A stretch of DNA of 53,178 bases from Chloroflexi bacterium B3_Chlor. GTDB taxonomy: Bacteria > Chloroflexota > Anaerolineae > UBA7937 > B3-Chlor. The stretch's first letter is position 1; each line of letters begins with the position of its first letter. This document shows, piece after piece, positions 16,012 to 24,588 of this stretch. Position numbers and translations under genes: made by a program. Location of the stretch: the NCBI GenBank assembly GCA_005223035.1, contig NJBK01000018.1:1-53178 (forward strand). The letters run 5' to 3'. Below the pieces are notes generated by a model. The model saw only the letters and a program-made list of their open reading frames with translations. It was not told the DNA's origin and made no database searches.

Positions 16012-17529
16012 TCAGGCGTCGAGTTCCTTGGTGCGCAGATGGGGAAAGAGGATCACTTCGCGAATGGAAGCCTGGTCGGTGAGGAGCATCACCATGCGGT
16101 CTATGCCCCAGCCCATGCCTCCAGTAGGGGGCATGCCGTACTCCAGGGCCCGGATATAGTCCTCGTCCATGGGGTGCGCCTCCTCATCACCGGCCTCTCG
16201 CTGCTCCCGTTGAGCCAGGAACCGTTCCCTCTGATCCAGCGGATCGTTCAGTTCGCTGAAGGCGTTCCCCAGCTCCAGACCCCCAATGAACAACTCAAAC
16301 CGCTCAACCAGATGAGGTTTGTCTGGCTTCTTCTTGGCGAAGGGGGATATCTCCAGCGGGAAATCCACGATAAAGGTGGGCTGGATCATCTTGGGCTCTA
16401 TGTATTCGCCGAAAATCTCGTCCACCAGTGCTCCCCGCGTAGGTTGAGGGTCCACCTCCAGTCCTTCTTTTTCGACAAGTTGAAGAAGCAGGTCCAGAGT
16501 GGGCGCCTTTTCAATGTCAATCCCCGTCTCTTCCAGGATGGCCTCTCTCATGGGCAAGCGCCGCCAGGGCGGGGTCAGGTCGATGGCATTACCTTGATAG
16601 CTTATCTGCGCCGTGCCCAACACCTCCCGGACAACGTGGAAGAAGGCATCCTCGGCCAAGGTCATCATGTCGTGGTAGTCCGCGTAGGCCTGATACACCT
16701 CCAACTGGGTGAACTCTGGATTGTGATGGGAAGAGACGCCTTCGTTGCGAAAGTCCTTGCATATCTCGTAAACACGATCCAGCCCACCCACGATGAGCCG
16801 TTTTAGATACAACTCATCGGCGATACGCAGGAAAACCTCTTGATCCAAGGCGTGATAGTAGGTCGTGAAGGGGCGCGCCATCGCCCCTCCGTATACCGGT
16901 TGCAGCACCGGGGTTTCCACCTCGATGAAACCCCGCTCGTCCATGAACCGGCGCAGGGCGGCGATGATGCGGCTGCGGGTAATGAAAATCTGGCGCGCCT
17001 CGTCGTTCACGATCAGGTCCAGATACCGCTGCCGGTAGCGGGTCTCCACGTCCTTCAGGCCATGCCACTTCCCCGGCAGAGGACGCAGGGACTTGGCCAG
17101 CAAAGTGAGTCTAGTCACCTTGAGGCTGGGCTCGCCGGTACGGGTGGAAAACAGTGTGCCCTCGGCCTGGATGATGTCGCCAATGTCCAAGTCACGCCGA
17201 AACAGGTCGTATGAGTGCGCATCAACACCATCTTCGGCGAGCCTGAGGTAGATCTGCATGCGGCCGGTGCCGTCGGCGATGTGGGCGAATGAGGCCTTGC
17301 CCATCACCCGGACACTCATGATACGTCCACAGAGCTTCACGATCTCAGGGGGACCTCCCTCCTGGTCCTTCTCCCTCCAACGGTCCAGCATCTCGAGGGC
17401 TTCAGCCGTGGTGTGCGTGCACTCCGACCGCAAAGGATAAGGATCAACACCCAAATCCCTCAAGTGCTCAAGTTTCGAGCGTCGCCGGCGCAGCAGATCG
17501 CTCAGTTCCTGCGTCTCTTCCTCACTCAT
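16012..17529 (-). CDS. lysS: Lysyl-tRNA synthetase, class II
   Basis: Class IIb synthetase charging tRNA-Lys. The N-terminal OB-fold anticodon-binding domain is at about residues 50-160 (VKLCGRIMSVRVMGKASFAHIADG). The catalytic domain has motif 1 (FIEVETPVLQPVYGGAMARPF), motif 2 (CKDFRNEGVSSHHNPEFTQLE, in two halves) and motif 3 (GMGWGIDRMVMLL). 505 residues, a normal length. Its start overlaps the greA stop by a few bases, so the pair is translationally coupled, a common bacterial arrangement. Confidence 0.97.
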   Translation of the reverse strand: MSEEETQELSDLLRRRRSKLEHLRDLGVDPYPLRSECTHTTAEALEMLDRWREKDQEGGPPEIVKLCGRIMSVRVMGKASFAHIADGTGRMQIYLRLAEDGVDAHSYDLFRRDLDIGDIIQAEGTLFSTRTGEPSLKVTRLTLLAKSLRPLPGKWHGLKDVETRYRQRYLDLIVNDEARQIFITRSRIIAALRRFMDERGFIEVETPVLQPVYGGAMARPFTTYYHALDQEVFLRIADELYLKRLIVGGLDRVYEICKDFRNEGVSSHHNPEFTQLEVYQAYADYHDMMTLAEDAFFHVVREVLGTAQISYQGNAIDLTPPWRRLPMREAILEETGIDIEKAPTLDLLLQLVEKEGLEVDPQPTRGALVDEIFGEYIEPKMIQPTFIVDFPLEISPFAKKKPDKPHLVERFELFIGGLELGNAFSELNDPLDQRERFLAQREQREAGDEEAHPMDEDYIRALEYGMPPTGGMGWGIDRMVMLLTDQASIREVILFPHLRTKELDA

Positions 17530-17993
17530 TGGATGTCCAGGATCTCGAAGTACAACACGCCATCTGGCGCCTCAACGGCCACCTCTTGCCCAACCTTGTG
17601 GTCTAGCAGGGCCTTGCCCAGCGGGGACTCGTTGGAGATGCGGCCATCGCCGGGATCAGCCTCGACGGAGCCGACTATCTGGAAACTCTCCTCCCCACCT
17701 CCTCGCTCCATAACTGTGACCCTGGATCCGAAGGCCACGGTGTCGGACGGAGGTCCATTCTCGACGACTACCGCTTTCTTCAGCAGCGTCTCCAGGGTCA
17801 GAATCCGTCCCTCGACAAAAGACTGTTCGTGCTTGGCATCCTCGTAGCCAACATTCTCCGTCAGGTCGCCGCCATCAATGGAGTCTCGCAATTGCTGGGC
17901 CACCTGGGGACGCCTCACTGTGCGGAGATGCTCCAATTCGAGCCTAAGCCTCTCCCTACCTTCTGGAGTCAGTAGAACCTGCTGTTCAGTCAT
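17526..17993 (-). CDS. greA: Transcription elongation factor GreA
   Basis: A 155-residue Gre factor that enters the RNA polymerase secondary channel and triggers cleavage of backtracked RNA. The N-terminal coiled coil carries the acidic tip (GGDLTENVGYEDAKHEQSFVEGRI, with the DLTEN and D/E catalytic residues). The C-terminal FKBP-like domain has SRVTVMERGG and ISNESPLGKALLDHKVGQEV. I start it at ATG 17993 (MTEQQVLLTPEGRE), the normal family N-terminus; the frame is open further upstream but without homology. It overlaps lysS downstream. Confidence 0.95.
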   Translation of the reverse strand: MTEQQVLLTPEGRERLRLELEHLRTVRRPQVAQQLRDSIDGGDLTENVGYEDAKHEQSFVEGRILTLETLLKKAVVVENGPPSDTVAFGSRVTVMERGGGEESFQIVGSVEADPGDGRISNESPLGKALLDHKVGQEVAVEAPDGVLYFEILDIQ

Positions 17994-18694
17994 GATATCA
18001 CTCGTATACTCAATTCTAACACAGCCAAGTTTGAGATTCAACCAGTGCAGACCACGGAGTCCGCAAGGTAGGGGGACGATCCACATCCCAGTTTCTCGAT
18101 TCGACGCACCAAATCCTGGAACCACAGCTCCTTGTGGCGGTCGATTCACAATCCAAATGGGCATTCGCCGACTTGCAGGTATAGCGAAGGCTATGAAAGG
18201 ATGTCCGGATGTGGCTAGTGTTGAGAACCGACGGGCCAGCGACCGCGCCTCCGGGATGACACGAACGGCCAGTCTAGAGGCTCAGTGCTGTGGGAATCGA
18301 AAGTGGATGCCGAGGCGGGCTTTCAGACCCTCTTTCCCCAGCTACAGGGAGCCCTCAAGGGGCTCGTCCAATCGCCGCCAACTAGAACGTTGTTCGGGGT
18401 GCTCTAGCCGGAACTGTAGGTCTGGCGACAGCGACAGGAGATTCCGTGCCCCTGCTGGTCGCACATCGGACAGGCTGGACAACCACGCGATCTCGAAGGA
18501 CAAAGTGGGCCCAGTTGCTGCCTTGTGCCACTGGCAGGGCAAGACGAAAGTACAGCAGATGAACCGTGAACTCTCTATTGAGGTCTTCCTGATACACCTA
18601 CGTACAGCGCTCTACGAGTCGATCTGAGCTCGTTTGCGCATGCCTTCCCCAGGTGGCGTCTGTTCGGTCCTTGGTGCGAAGGGCAGGAGAAACC
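17994..18694. other. Gene-free stretch of about 700 bases between divergent greA and the receiver gene
   Basis: Open frames on both strands are rich in Arg, Ser and Pro with no family features, and I judge them non-coding. I find no tRNA-like GTTCGAATC loop, no long palindrome and no clear -35/-10 pair. A decayed gene cannot be excluded. Confidence 0.4.
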
Positions 18695-19129
18695 ATGAGC
18701 ACGCGTAGACGCATTCTGGTGGTTGATGATGACGAGCGAGTGCTCTTCGTCCTGCAAGAGACTCTGAAGACGGTAGGCGACGATTATGAGATCGTGACGG
18801 GTCAGAATGGCCACAGCGCACTGGGCAGGATCAAGGAAACCGCTTTCGATCTCATCATTACTGATCTGAGGATGCCAGACTTAGACGGTGTTGAGCTTAC
18901 AGAGGTTATCAGAGCCCTGAGCCCGACTACTAGGGTGATCTGGATAACAGCCTACGACTGCAGGACGCTGAGGGCAGACGCCGTGCGACTTGGGGTGTTT
19001 CGCTGTCTGGACAAGCACCTAGAGATTGACGAAATCAGGGATGCAGTCAGGGAAGCACTTGGCGAGGTGACCAACAAACCGAGCGCAGATCCCCGCGTTG
19101 GGGGAGATTCTGGTGAACCATCAGATTGA
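18695..19129 (+). CDS. Single-domain response regulator
   Basis: ATG 18695 behind AGGAGA. A receiver (CheY-like) domain fills residues 6-125: acidic pocket VVDDDER (Asp11-13), phosphoacceptor Asp57 in IITDLRMPDLDG, the conserved Thr in VIWITAYD, and the Lys in CLDKHLEI. There is no output domain, only a polar tail of about 20 residues. It would relay phosphate to another protein or regulate by binding. No histidine kinase is in the window, so the partner is elsewhere. The next gene is a Rieske protein with its own promoter. Confidence 0.88.
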   Translation: MSTRRRILVVDDDERVLFVLQETLKTVGDDYEIVTGQNGHSALGRIKETAFDLIITDLRMPDLDGVELTEVIRALSPTTRVIWITAYDCRTLRADAVRLGVFRCLDKHLEIDEIRDAVREALGEVTNKPSADPRVGGDSGEPSD

Positions 19130-19232
19130 GCTCTGTTCTGCGCTTGGCGTGAGCAACCAAAAGCCGGCCAGATTGGGCACGCGCCACACTTCAAGCCCAT
19201 CGGTTTTCTCCAACACTCCTCCCTTTGGGTCC

Positions 19233-19262
19233 TTGGACAGGCCACCATGCAAGGTGTATAAT
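19233..19262 (+). promoter_or_regulatory. Promoter upstream of the Rieske gene
   Basis: TTGGAC at 19233-19238, an 18-base spacer and TATAAT at 19257-19262. Start codon 19425 is about 160 bases downstream, leaving an unexplained leader. Confidence 0.5.
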
Positions 19263-19424
19263 GTCTTTGCCCGCCGCGGAATGGGCTGCGCACCGTCCAA
19301 TTCTGTTGCCACCTGTTCGTCAACAAGCACACACCGTGGCGCGAGTGCATTGTGTGTCTGGTCATACGGCCGAGCTTGCGAATCCGGTGTCGAAACCCCA
19401 AGATCTCTTAGACGGAGGCGCGAG

Positions 19425-19784
19425 ATGCATTGGACTGCGGTTTTACGCCAAGATGAACTTCCAGACGGCGAGCGGCGCGTGGTGGAAGTGGGCGGACGCT
19501 CCATCCTTCTACTCAGCCACGTAGGCCAGATCTATGCCGTGGACAACCATTGTCCGCATATGGGTGCAACTCTTGAGGGAGGCGAAGTCACTGAGGATGG
19601 GATCATTGTCTGCCCTCGCCATCACAGCGCCTTCGACCTCCGAACGGGTGATGTCAAAGACTGGACTCCCTGGCCGCCTGGTGTAGGACGGGTGCTGGGT
19701 GCGGTTTCCCGAGAAACTGCACTACCCGTTTTCGCCACGCGTGTTGAAGAAGGCAGCATCTGGGTGGGAGTGGAGAATCCGTAG
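19425..19784 (+). CDS. Rieske [2Fe-2S] ferredoxin-like protein
   Basis: A 119-residue soluble Rieske domain. The cluster ligands are Cys43-x-His45 in NHCPHMGATL and Cys63-x2-His66 in VCPRHHSAFDLRTG, the canonical CxH and CxxH pair. There is no membrane segment, so it resembles the small ferredoxin subunits of nitrite-reductase or dioxygenase-type electron chains, not a bc1 subunit. I chose ATG 19425 because GGAGG lies seven bases upstream and the fold begins at once. It precedes a kinase and a redoxin on the same strand; its redox partner is not visible. Confidence 0.88.
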   Translation: MHWTAVLRQDELPDGERRVVEVGGRSILLLSHVGQIYAVDNHCPHMGATLEGGEVTEDGIIVCPRHHSAFDLRTGDVKDWTPWPPGVGRVLGAVSRETALPVFATRVEEGSIWVGVENP

Positions 19785-19822
19785 GGAGTCGCATCCTGGT
19801 CGCAGGCTCTACCGGCTGAGAG

Positions 19823-20971
19823 GTGACAGCGCCCCAGATTACGAGATATGCGTCGATCATGGCCCCTCGAAAGCATGGAGATCAGAGAAGGTCACATTAT
19901 CCTGGTTCAGACACGCTCGGAGCCGGATGCCAATCCAAGGAACCATCCAGTGATGCCTCGGTGGAAGGCGAACTGAAGCGAGTTCTGCGCTACTATGCGT
20001 TGGGAGAGTTCAAGGCTGCACGGCGAGCCCACCAAGGCTTTGTCAATGACAACTGGATCGTGGAGACAACCCGAGACCGTTACTTTCTGAAGCGTCGACA
20101 CCCGCGTCTGCGGCGTGCGGGTCTCATCCACGCCCAACACCAGCTTGTCGGCCTTCTTCGGCGGGCGGGTTTCCCAGCGCCGACCATCGTGCCTACCGTG
20201 ACAGGTGGGACCTTTCTAGTACTGAACCGCGAGCTGTATGAGGTTCAGGAATACATTGATGGAGAGCCCTACGACCATGATCGGCCAGCACATCTGGAGG
20301 AGGCGGCCCAGATGCTGGGCCAGTACCACACCCACGTCGAGGGTTTCTGGTCCGAAGCTCTGCGCCGCCCTGGGGAGCTGTACGGCCCCGCCATTTCGGG
20401 CAGGATCCTGACCGACCTTTCCGAGGCCTGGCAACTCGACCAGGATCCCGGTCTGAAGGAGATATCTCGGCAACTAAGGGCAGAGATCACCGAACTGGCG
20501 GTCCACTTTGCCGCTCATGATGCTTTGCCCTATCTGGTCATCCACGGCGACTATTATGCCGACAACCTGCTCTTCGACGGCGACCGGATCGTTGGCGTCG
20601 TGGATTACGACAAAGCCTCGTGGCAGCCGCGGGTCGTCGATTTGGCCGAGGCGTTGATCTACTTTGCCTCGCCCAGACCGGGGCATCTAAGGCATCTGGC
20701 CTATCCGGGCTTTCTCCAATGGGGACCTTTCTGTCGCTTCCTACAGAGCTATGCCGGGGCCGCCACTCTGGAGGAGAAAGAAATAGACTGCCTGCCTGAT
20801 TACATCCGTGCCATCTGGCTCTCGGTCTCGCTTCGACGCCTACTGGAAAAGGACCCACGTCCGGCCGGGGCATTGGAGGCTCTGCTGGAGGTGCTTGAGT
20901 TGGCTCAGTGGGCGAAGGCCAATGCGCCTCAGATAGTCGAGGCAGGCCACACAGCAAGCTCCGTGCCGTAG
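19823..20971 (+). CDS. Aminoglycoside-phosphotransferase/homoserine-kinase-fold (APH) family kinase
   Basis: A kinase-like fold of the APH/choline kinase/ThrB2 superfamily. It has an N-lobe (FKAARRAHQGFVNDNWIVETTRDRYFLKR, split by the beta-hairpin Lys) and the catalytic Brenner motif HGDYYADNLLFDGDRIVGVVDYDKA (HxDxxxxN and the metal-binding Asp). The substrate is unknown; relatives phosphorylate sugars, homoserine or amino-alcohols. GTG 19823 gives 382 residues, but the first ~45 look non-coding, so GTG 19961 (MEGELKRVL) is a good alternative. The 3' end is duplicated at 22773-22952 together with the neighbouring redoxin gene. Confidence 0.75.
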   Translation: MTAPQITRYASIMAPRKHGDQRRSHYPGSDTLGAGCQSKEPSSDASVEGELKRVLRYYALGEFKAARRAHQGFVNDNWIVETTRDRYFLKRRHPRLRRAGLIHAQHQLVGLLRRAGFPAPTIVPTVTGGTFLVLNRELYEVQEYIDGEPYDHDRPAHLEEAAQMLGQYHTHVEGFWSEALRRPGELYGPAISGRILTDLSEAWQLDQDPGLKEISRQLRAEITELAVHFAAHDALPYLVIHGDYYADNLLFDGDRIVGVVDYDKASWQPRVVDLAEALIYFASPRPGHLRHLAYPGFLQWGPFCRFLQSYAGAATLEEKEIDCLPDYIRAIWLSVSLRRLLEKDPRPAGALEALLEVLELAQWAKANAPQIVEAGHTASSVP

Positions 20972-21095
20972 GTGTGGGGTTGCGATCCCAATGGCCGCCA
21001 GCGCTGAGAGGTTGATGCAAGGGTGCCCTGGGATGACGCCTTGACAAGCATGACCATTGAGCACACGACCCTGGGTATGAAAATCGAAGGGTGTC

Positions 21096-21374
21096 ATGAA
21101 CGAACCCGACGTTATCGTGTACGCAGCAGACTGGTGCTCTGACTGCTGGCGCACCAAGAGGTTCCTTGGCGAGCACCAGGTCGAATACGGATGGGTCGAC
21201 ATCGAGCAGAACCCCGAAGCTCGCGCCTACGTCGAGCGAGTCAACAATGGCAAGTGCATCATCCCCACCATTGTCTTCGGTGATGGCTCGATCCTGGTCG
21301 AACCGACCAATGCCGAGTTGGCCGCCAAGTTCGCAGTAGATGCGGATGGAGGTGGCAACACTAGCCTACCTTGA
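21096..21374 (+). CDS. Mycoredoxin/glutaredoxin-like thiol-disulfide protein
   Basis: A 92-residue thioredoxin-fold redoxin. The active-site pair is Cys14-x-x-Cys17 (ADWCSDCWRTKRFL), followed by WVDIEQNPEARAYVERVN, the cis-proline region GKCIIPTIVFGDGS and LVEPTNAEL. This is typical of NrdH/mycoredoxin-type proteins that reduce mixed disulfides. It sits behind the kinase gene. A second copy at 23004-23264 follows the duplicated kinase tail, so both arose from one segment. Confidence 0.9.
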   Translation: MNEPDVIVYAADWCSDCWRTKRFLGEHQVEYGWVDIEQNPEARAYVERVNNGKCIIPTIVFGDGSILVEPTNAELAAKFAVDADGGGNTSLP

Positions 21375-21563
21375 CAAGTCAACGTCGAGGGGCTGGAAAG
21401 CGATGATTCATGATACTTGCTGAAACGAGACTTCCGTCACAGACAGTCGGGCAGCTTCTTGCCATAAGCACAGTGATAGGGCGTTGATCGTTATTCTGTT
21501 TGTACTGGCACATTGATATCAGTAGATGCATATTTACCCAGTTGATCTAGAAAGGCACCTGAG

Positions 21564-22739
21564 ATGCAATTGCGAAACGTGGTAATTCTGAGCATAAGCC
21601 AGACTATGAGCATAAGTGCTGCGACAATAGTCGTCCTGGTGGGTGGGGCTATCGGCTCCGATCTTGCACCCTCTCCCGCCTGGGCCACGCTGCCGATCTC
21701 CATATTGATTGTGGGCGTGGCTGTGTCTGTTATCCCAGCCGTCTTGATCATGAAGAGAATCGGGCGGCGGTCGGGGTTCATGATTGGGGCGGTCGTTGCG
21801 GGGCTTGGTGCTCTGCTGGCAGCCTACGCAGTGGCCCGCGGCAGTTTCCTCCTGTTCTGCGCGGGTACATTGTTCATTGGGGTGGACGGTGCCTTTGTGC
21901 AACAGTATCGCTTTGCGGCCACTGAAAGCGTAGAGCCCCGCTATTCAGGGAGAGCGCTTTCGTTCGTGTTGCTGGGGAGTGTTCTGGCAGGTTATGTCGG
22001 TCCAGAGCTAGTTAAGCGCAGCAAGGATTGGTTGACGGCAGGCACATACACCGGATCCTTCGTCAGTCTGGGGGTGCTCTTCGCGATCGTGGCAGCTGTG
22101 ATGTATTTCTTCAAAGATGTAGCGCCGCAGAAGGAGGAGGCTTTGGGAGGAGAGCGCCCGCTCAGGGAGATTGTCACCCAACCTATCTACTTTGTGGCGG
22201 TGCTGGCGGGCGCCGTGTCGTATGCAGTGATGAGTTTCATCATGACTGCCACGCCCCTCTACTTGCTGCACACCTACAGTCTGGAGCAAACTGCCTTGGT
22301 AATCCAGAGCCATGTCATCGCTATGTATTTGCCCTTCCTGTTTACAGCGATTGTTCTGGAGCGCCTGGGGCTCTTGCGTGTGATGGTACTGGGCGTGCTG
22401 AGCATGTTTGCCTCCGTGATCTTGGGGGTCATCGGCCGCGACTTCATCCACCTCTGGGGGGCCCTAGTTCTCTTGGGCATCGGGTGGAACTTCGTTTTCG
22501 TGGGCGCGACGGTGCTCCTTACACGCAGCTATCTGCCAGCGGAACGCTTCAAAGCCCAGGCTGTCAACGATTTCACCATTTTTGGCATCCAGGCGTTAGG
22601 CGCCTTATCCGTCGGTACGGTGCTGTTTTATGCCAACTGGGACTTTCTCAACCTCATAAACCTACCGCTCTTACTGTTGACCTTTGTAGCCATCCTGTTA
22701 CTTCGCACGCGGATGACATCGACGCCCAGCAAGGCATAA
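21564..22739 (+). CDS. Major facilitator superfamily transporter
   Basis: A 391-residue, strongly hydrophobic protein with about 12 predicted membrane helices in two halves and a charged central loop (KDVAPQKEEALGGERPLREI). The loop after the second helix contains KRIGRRSGFMIG, matching the MFS motif A region (G-x-x-x-D/R-R-x-G-R-R). Secondary transporters of this kind move small solutes by proton coupling; nothing visible identifies the substrate. It sits between the two copies of the duplicated kinase/redoxin segment, so it was either inserted there or was part of the original unit. Confidence 0.85.
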   Translation: MQLRNVVILSISQTMSISAATIVVLVGGAIGSDLAPSPAWATLPISILIVGVAVSVIPAVLIMKRIGRRSGFMIGAVVAGLGALLAAYAVARGSFLLFCAGTLFIGVDGAFVQQYRFAATESVEPRYSGRALSFVLLGSVLAGYVGPELVKRSKDWLTAGTYTGSFVSLGVLFAIVAAVMYFFKDVAPQKEEALGGERPLREIVTQPIYFVAVLAGAVSYAVMSFIMTATPLYLLHTYSLEQTALVIQSHVIAMYLPFLFTAIVLERLGLLRVMVLGVLSMFASVILGVIGRDFIHLWGALVLLGIGWNFVFVGATVLLTRSYLPAERFKAQAVNDFTIFGIQALGALSVGTVLFYANWDFLNLINLPLLLLTFVAILLLRTRMTSTPSKA

Positions 22740-22772
22740 CTAGGTAGCTATTTGCTACACAACCCCAGATCA

Positions 22773-22952
22773 GACTTGTCGGACCACATCCGTTGCATCT
22801 GGCTGTCGGTCTCGCTGAAACGTCTGTTGGAAAACGGGCTTCGTCGAACTGACGCTCTGGAGGCTTTGCAGGAGGTTCTAGCACTGCCCCATTGGACTCA
22901 GGCTAATGCACACCAGATAATCGGGGCCGCCCATTCAGCCATGCTGAAGTAG
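22773..22952 (+). pseudogene. Duplicated 3' fragment of the APH-family kinase gene
   Basis: Encodes DHIRCIWLSVSLKRLLE and DALEALQEVLALPHWTQANA, closely matching DYIRAIWLSVSLRRLLE and GALEALLEVLELAQWAKANA at the end of the 19823-20971 kinase. Only about the last 58 residues remain, and the catalytic HGD motif is absent. It is a remnant of the same duplication that produced the second redoxin copy. Confidence 0.85.
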
Positions 22953-23003
22953 TAGTGGCCGGCGCTTGTTCAAAACAACGTCATAGGAATCGAGGAGGGT
23001 ATC

Positions 23004-23264
23004 ATCAACCAACCTGACATCACGGTTTACGGCGCCAATTGGTGTCCCGACTGCCGACTCGCCAACAAGTTCTTGGGCGAACAGCAGATCGAACACAAGT
23101 GGGTGGACATCGAGCGGGACCCTCAAGCCGTGGCTTACGTCGAACGCGTCAACAACGGCAAGCGCATGGTTCCGACCATCGTCTTTGGCGATGGATCGAT
23201 CTTGGTCGAACCGACCAATGCCGAGTTGGCCGCCAGCCTGGGACTTGAGCATGTAGCCAAGTAG
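23004..23264 (+). CDS. Second mycoredoxin-like gene, apparently starting at ATC
   Basis: Paralogue of the 21096 redoxin with active site Cys-x-x-Cys in ANWCPDCRLANKFL and the same VERVNNGK, PTIVFGDGSILVEPTNAEL core. The codon aligned with the ATG of the first copy is ATC (23004-23006), and no ATG, GTG or TTG precedes the CPDC site in frame. The first standard start, TTG 23073, would delete the active site. A strong GAGGAGG at 22992-22998 sits at the right distance from the ATC. Either ATC is used as a rare start codon or the gene has been silenced by this one change. The coding sequence is otherwise intact. Confidence 0.6.
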   Translation: MNQPDITVYGANWCPDCRLANKFLGEQQIEHKWVDIERDPQAVAYVERVNNGKRMVPTIVFGDGSILVEPTNAELAASLGLEHVAK

Positions 23265-23280
23265 TCTGGCGTTCGCCCCA

Positions 23281-23419
23281 CACATGATGGAGAACAGTAT
23301 CCCCGGCATTTTTGCCGCCGGCGACGTGCGCTTGGGCAGCACGCAGCAGATCACCTCTCCAGCAGGGGGAAGGCACAGCCGTCGCCCTGTCCATCCGTGA
23401 CTATTTGAAAACGATCTAG
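23281..23419 (+). pseudogene. Remnant of a thioredoxin-reductase-like C-terminus, frameshifted
   Basis: The reading MENSIPGIFAAGDVRLGSTQQ is the classic FAD-binding C-terminal motif of thioredoxin reductase and alkyl-hydroperoxide reductase subunit F. The frame then shifts by one base near 23363, and the expected tail GEGTAVALSIRDYLKTI continues in the next frame to a stop at 23417-23419. The N-terminal two thirds are missing. Its position after the redoxin suggests an ancestral redoxin-reductase pair. Confidence 0.75.
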
Positions 23420-23471
23420 TCTAGACGGTTGCGGGCGAGCACTGCTCTGCCAGAACAGTCAGTGAGAGTGA

Positions 23472-23500
23472 TTGACAATCGCTGTACTTCATGCTATAAT
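23472..23500 (+). promoter_or_regulatory. Perfect consensus promoter of the sigma-factor gene, probably leaderless
   Basis: TTGACA at 23472-23477, exactly 17 bases, then TATAAT at 23495-23500: both hexamers match the sigma-70 consensus fully. Transcription should start near 23507, only about three bases before ATG 23510, so the message would have no ribosome-binding leader. Confidence 0.75.
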
Positions 23501-23509
23501 GGTTTTGTG

Positions 23510-24148
23510 ATGGGGAATGAGGTCCGCACAAGTCGCGAGCGCACAAACCAGCAATGGCTGGACGAACTGCGCGGACCCGGCCGCGACGAAGCCCTGGCCG
23601 ATCTGCGCGCCATCCTGGTGCGTGGCCTCCGCTACGCACTGGCAAGCCGGTCTGATGTGGACGAGGCAACTCTTGAGGATTTCGCTCAGGAGGCGCTTCT
23701 CAAAATCGTCGCCGGGCTGGATTCCTTTAGAGGCGAGAGCCGGTTCACAACCTGGGCACAGAAGATTGCCGTGCGCGTGGCCCTCACCGAACTCCGCCGT
23801 CACCATTGGCGTGACATATCTTTGGACAAGATCACCAACTCGTCAGATATCCATTTCATCCCCAGGACCCTGGAGGATCCATCAGCGGGACCGGAACAGC
23901 AGACCATGCAGCACACGCTGCTGGAGACGTTGCGGCGCCTCATTTTGGAACAGTTGACCAATAGGCAGCGGCAGGCAACGACGGCAGTATACCTGCAGGG
24001 CATGCCCTTGGAAGAGGTGGCGCGGCGCATGGGGACCAACCGGAATGCTCTCTACAAGCTCTTACACGATGCGCGCCAGCGACTCCAGAAGGGAATGGTG
24101 GCCGAAGGTTTATCACGCCAGGACGTGCTGCAAGCCTTTGGGCCCTAG
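23510..24148 (+). CDS. ECF-type RNA polymerase sigma factor
   Basis: A 212-residue sigma-70 family protein. Region 2 is at about residues 40-105 (LEDFAQEALLKIVAGLDSFRGESRFTTWAQKIAVRVALTELRRH); the SRFTTWA segment is the -10 recognition part. Region 4 is at about 140-195 (LTNRQRQATTAVYLQGMPLEEVARRMGTNRNALYKLLHDARQRL), with its helix-turn-helix for the -35. The two regions are joined by a ~40-residue linker. ATG 23510 follows a perfect promoter almost directly. The next gene encodes a small zinc-finger protein of anti-sigma type, so the pair probably forms a regulated unit. Confidence 0.9.
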   Translation: MGNEVRTSRERTNQQWLDELRGPGRDEALADLRAILVRGLRYALASRSDVDEATLEDFAQEALLKIVAGLDSFRGESRFTTWAQKIAVRVALTELRRHHWRDISLDKITNSSDIHFIPRTLEDPSAGPEQQTMQHTLLETLRRLILEQLTNRQRQATTAVYLQGMPLEEVARRMGTNRNALYKLLHDARQRLQKGMVAEGLSRQDVLQAFGP

Positions 24149-24200
24149 GCAGAGGTAAGAAGAACGGGGCACACCACGTCCAAAGACAGGTGGGACGAGG

Positions 24201-24434
24201 ATGGAACTTGACTTGGACACTCTCAAGAGGATGGTACGCAACATAGCGAGTACTCGCCCAGATGAGATCGGCTGCGACGAGTGCTTCGAGCAGTTGGATC
24301 GCTTCGTCGAGTTGGAGCTAACCGGCAAGAACGCGGCCGAGGCATTGCCTCTGGTACAGGATCATCTGGACCGGTGCAGCGATTGCCGTGAAGAATTCGA
24401 GGCCCTTCTGGCGGCACTTCGGGCCATCGCCTAA
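24201..24434 (+). CDS. Small zinc-finger anti-sigma-like protein
   Basis: A 77-residue protein with GCDECFEQLDRFVE near residue 24 and HLDRCSDCREEFEALL near the end. The His-x3-Cys-x2-Cys pattern is that of ZAS (zinc-binding anti-sigma) domains, and a further CxxC lies N-terminal. There is no membrane segment, so it would act as a soluble anti-sigma factor. It lies 52 bases after the ECF sigma gene on the same strand, the usual arrangement for a cognate pair. ATG 24201 follows GGGACGAGG. Confidence 0.8.
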   Translation: MELDLDTLKRMVRNIASTRPDEIGCDECFEQLDRFVELELTGKNAAEALPLVQDHLDRCSDCREEFEALLAALRAIA

Positions 24435-24588
24435 TCCTTTGGTAACCCATATGTCGGCTCAAGCGGCTGCAATCGTGCCAGCTGCCTCAAAATGAACGAA
24501 GGTCACTCTGTTCACGTCCAATAGGTCGCCCAACCGGCGAAGCCAAGTGTGGCAGACCCACTACATATTCAGCAGAAGGAGGTAAGAA

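Noticed and set aside
17878..18627. Long plus-strand open frame across the greA upstream region
   Set aside because: It starts inside greA on the opposite strand, has an implausible Ser/Arg-rich composition, no domain and no ribosome site.
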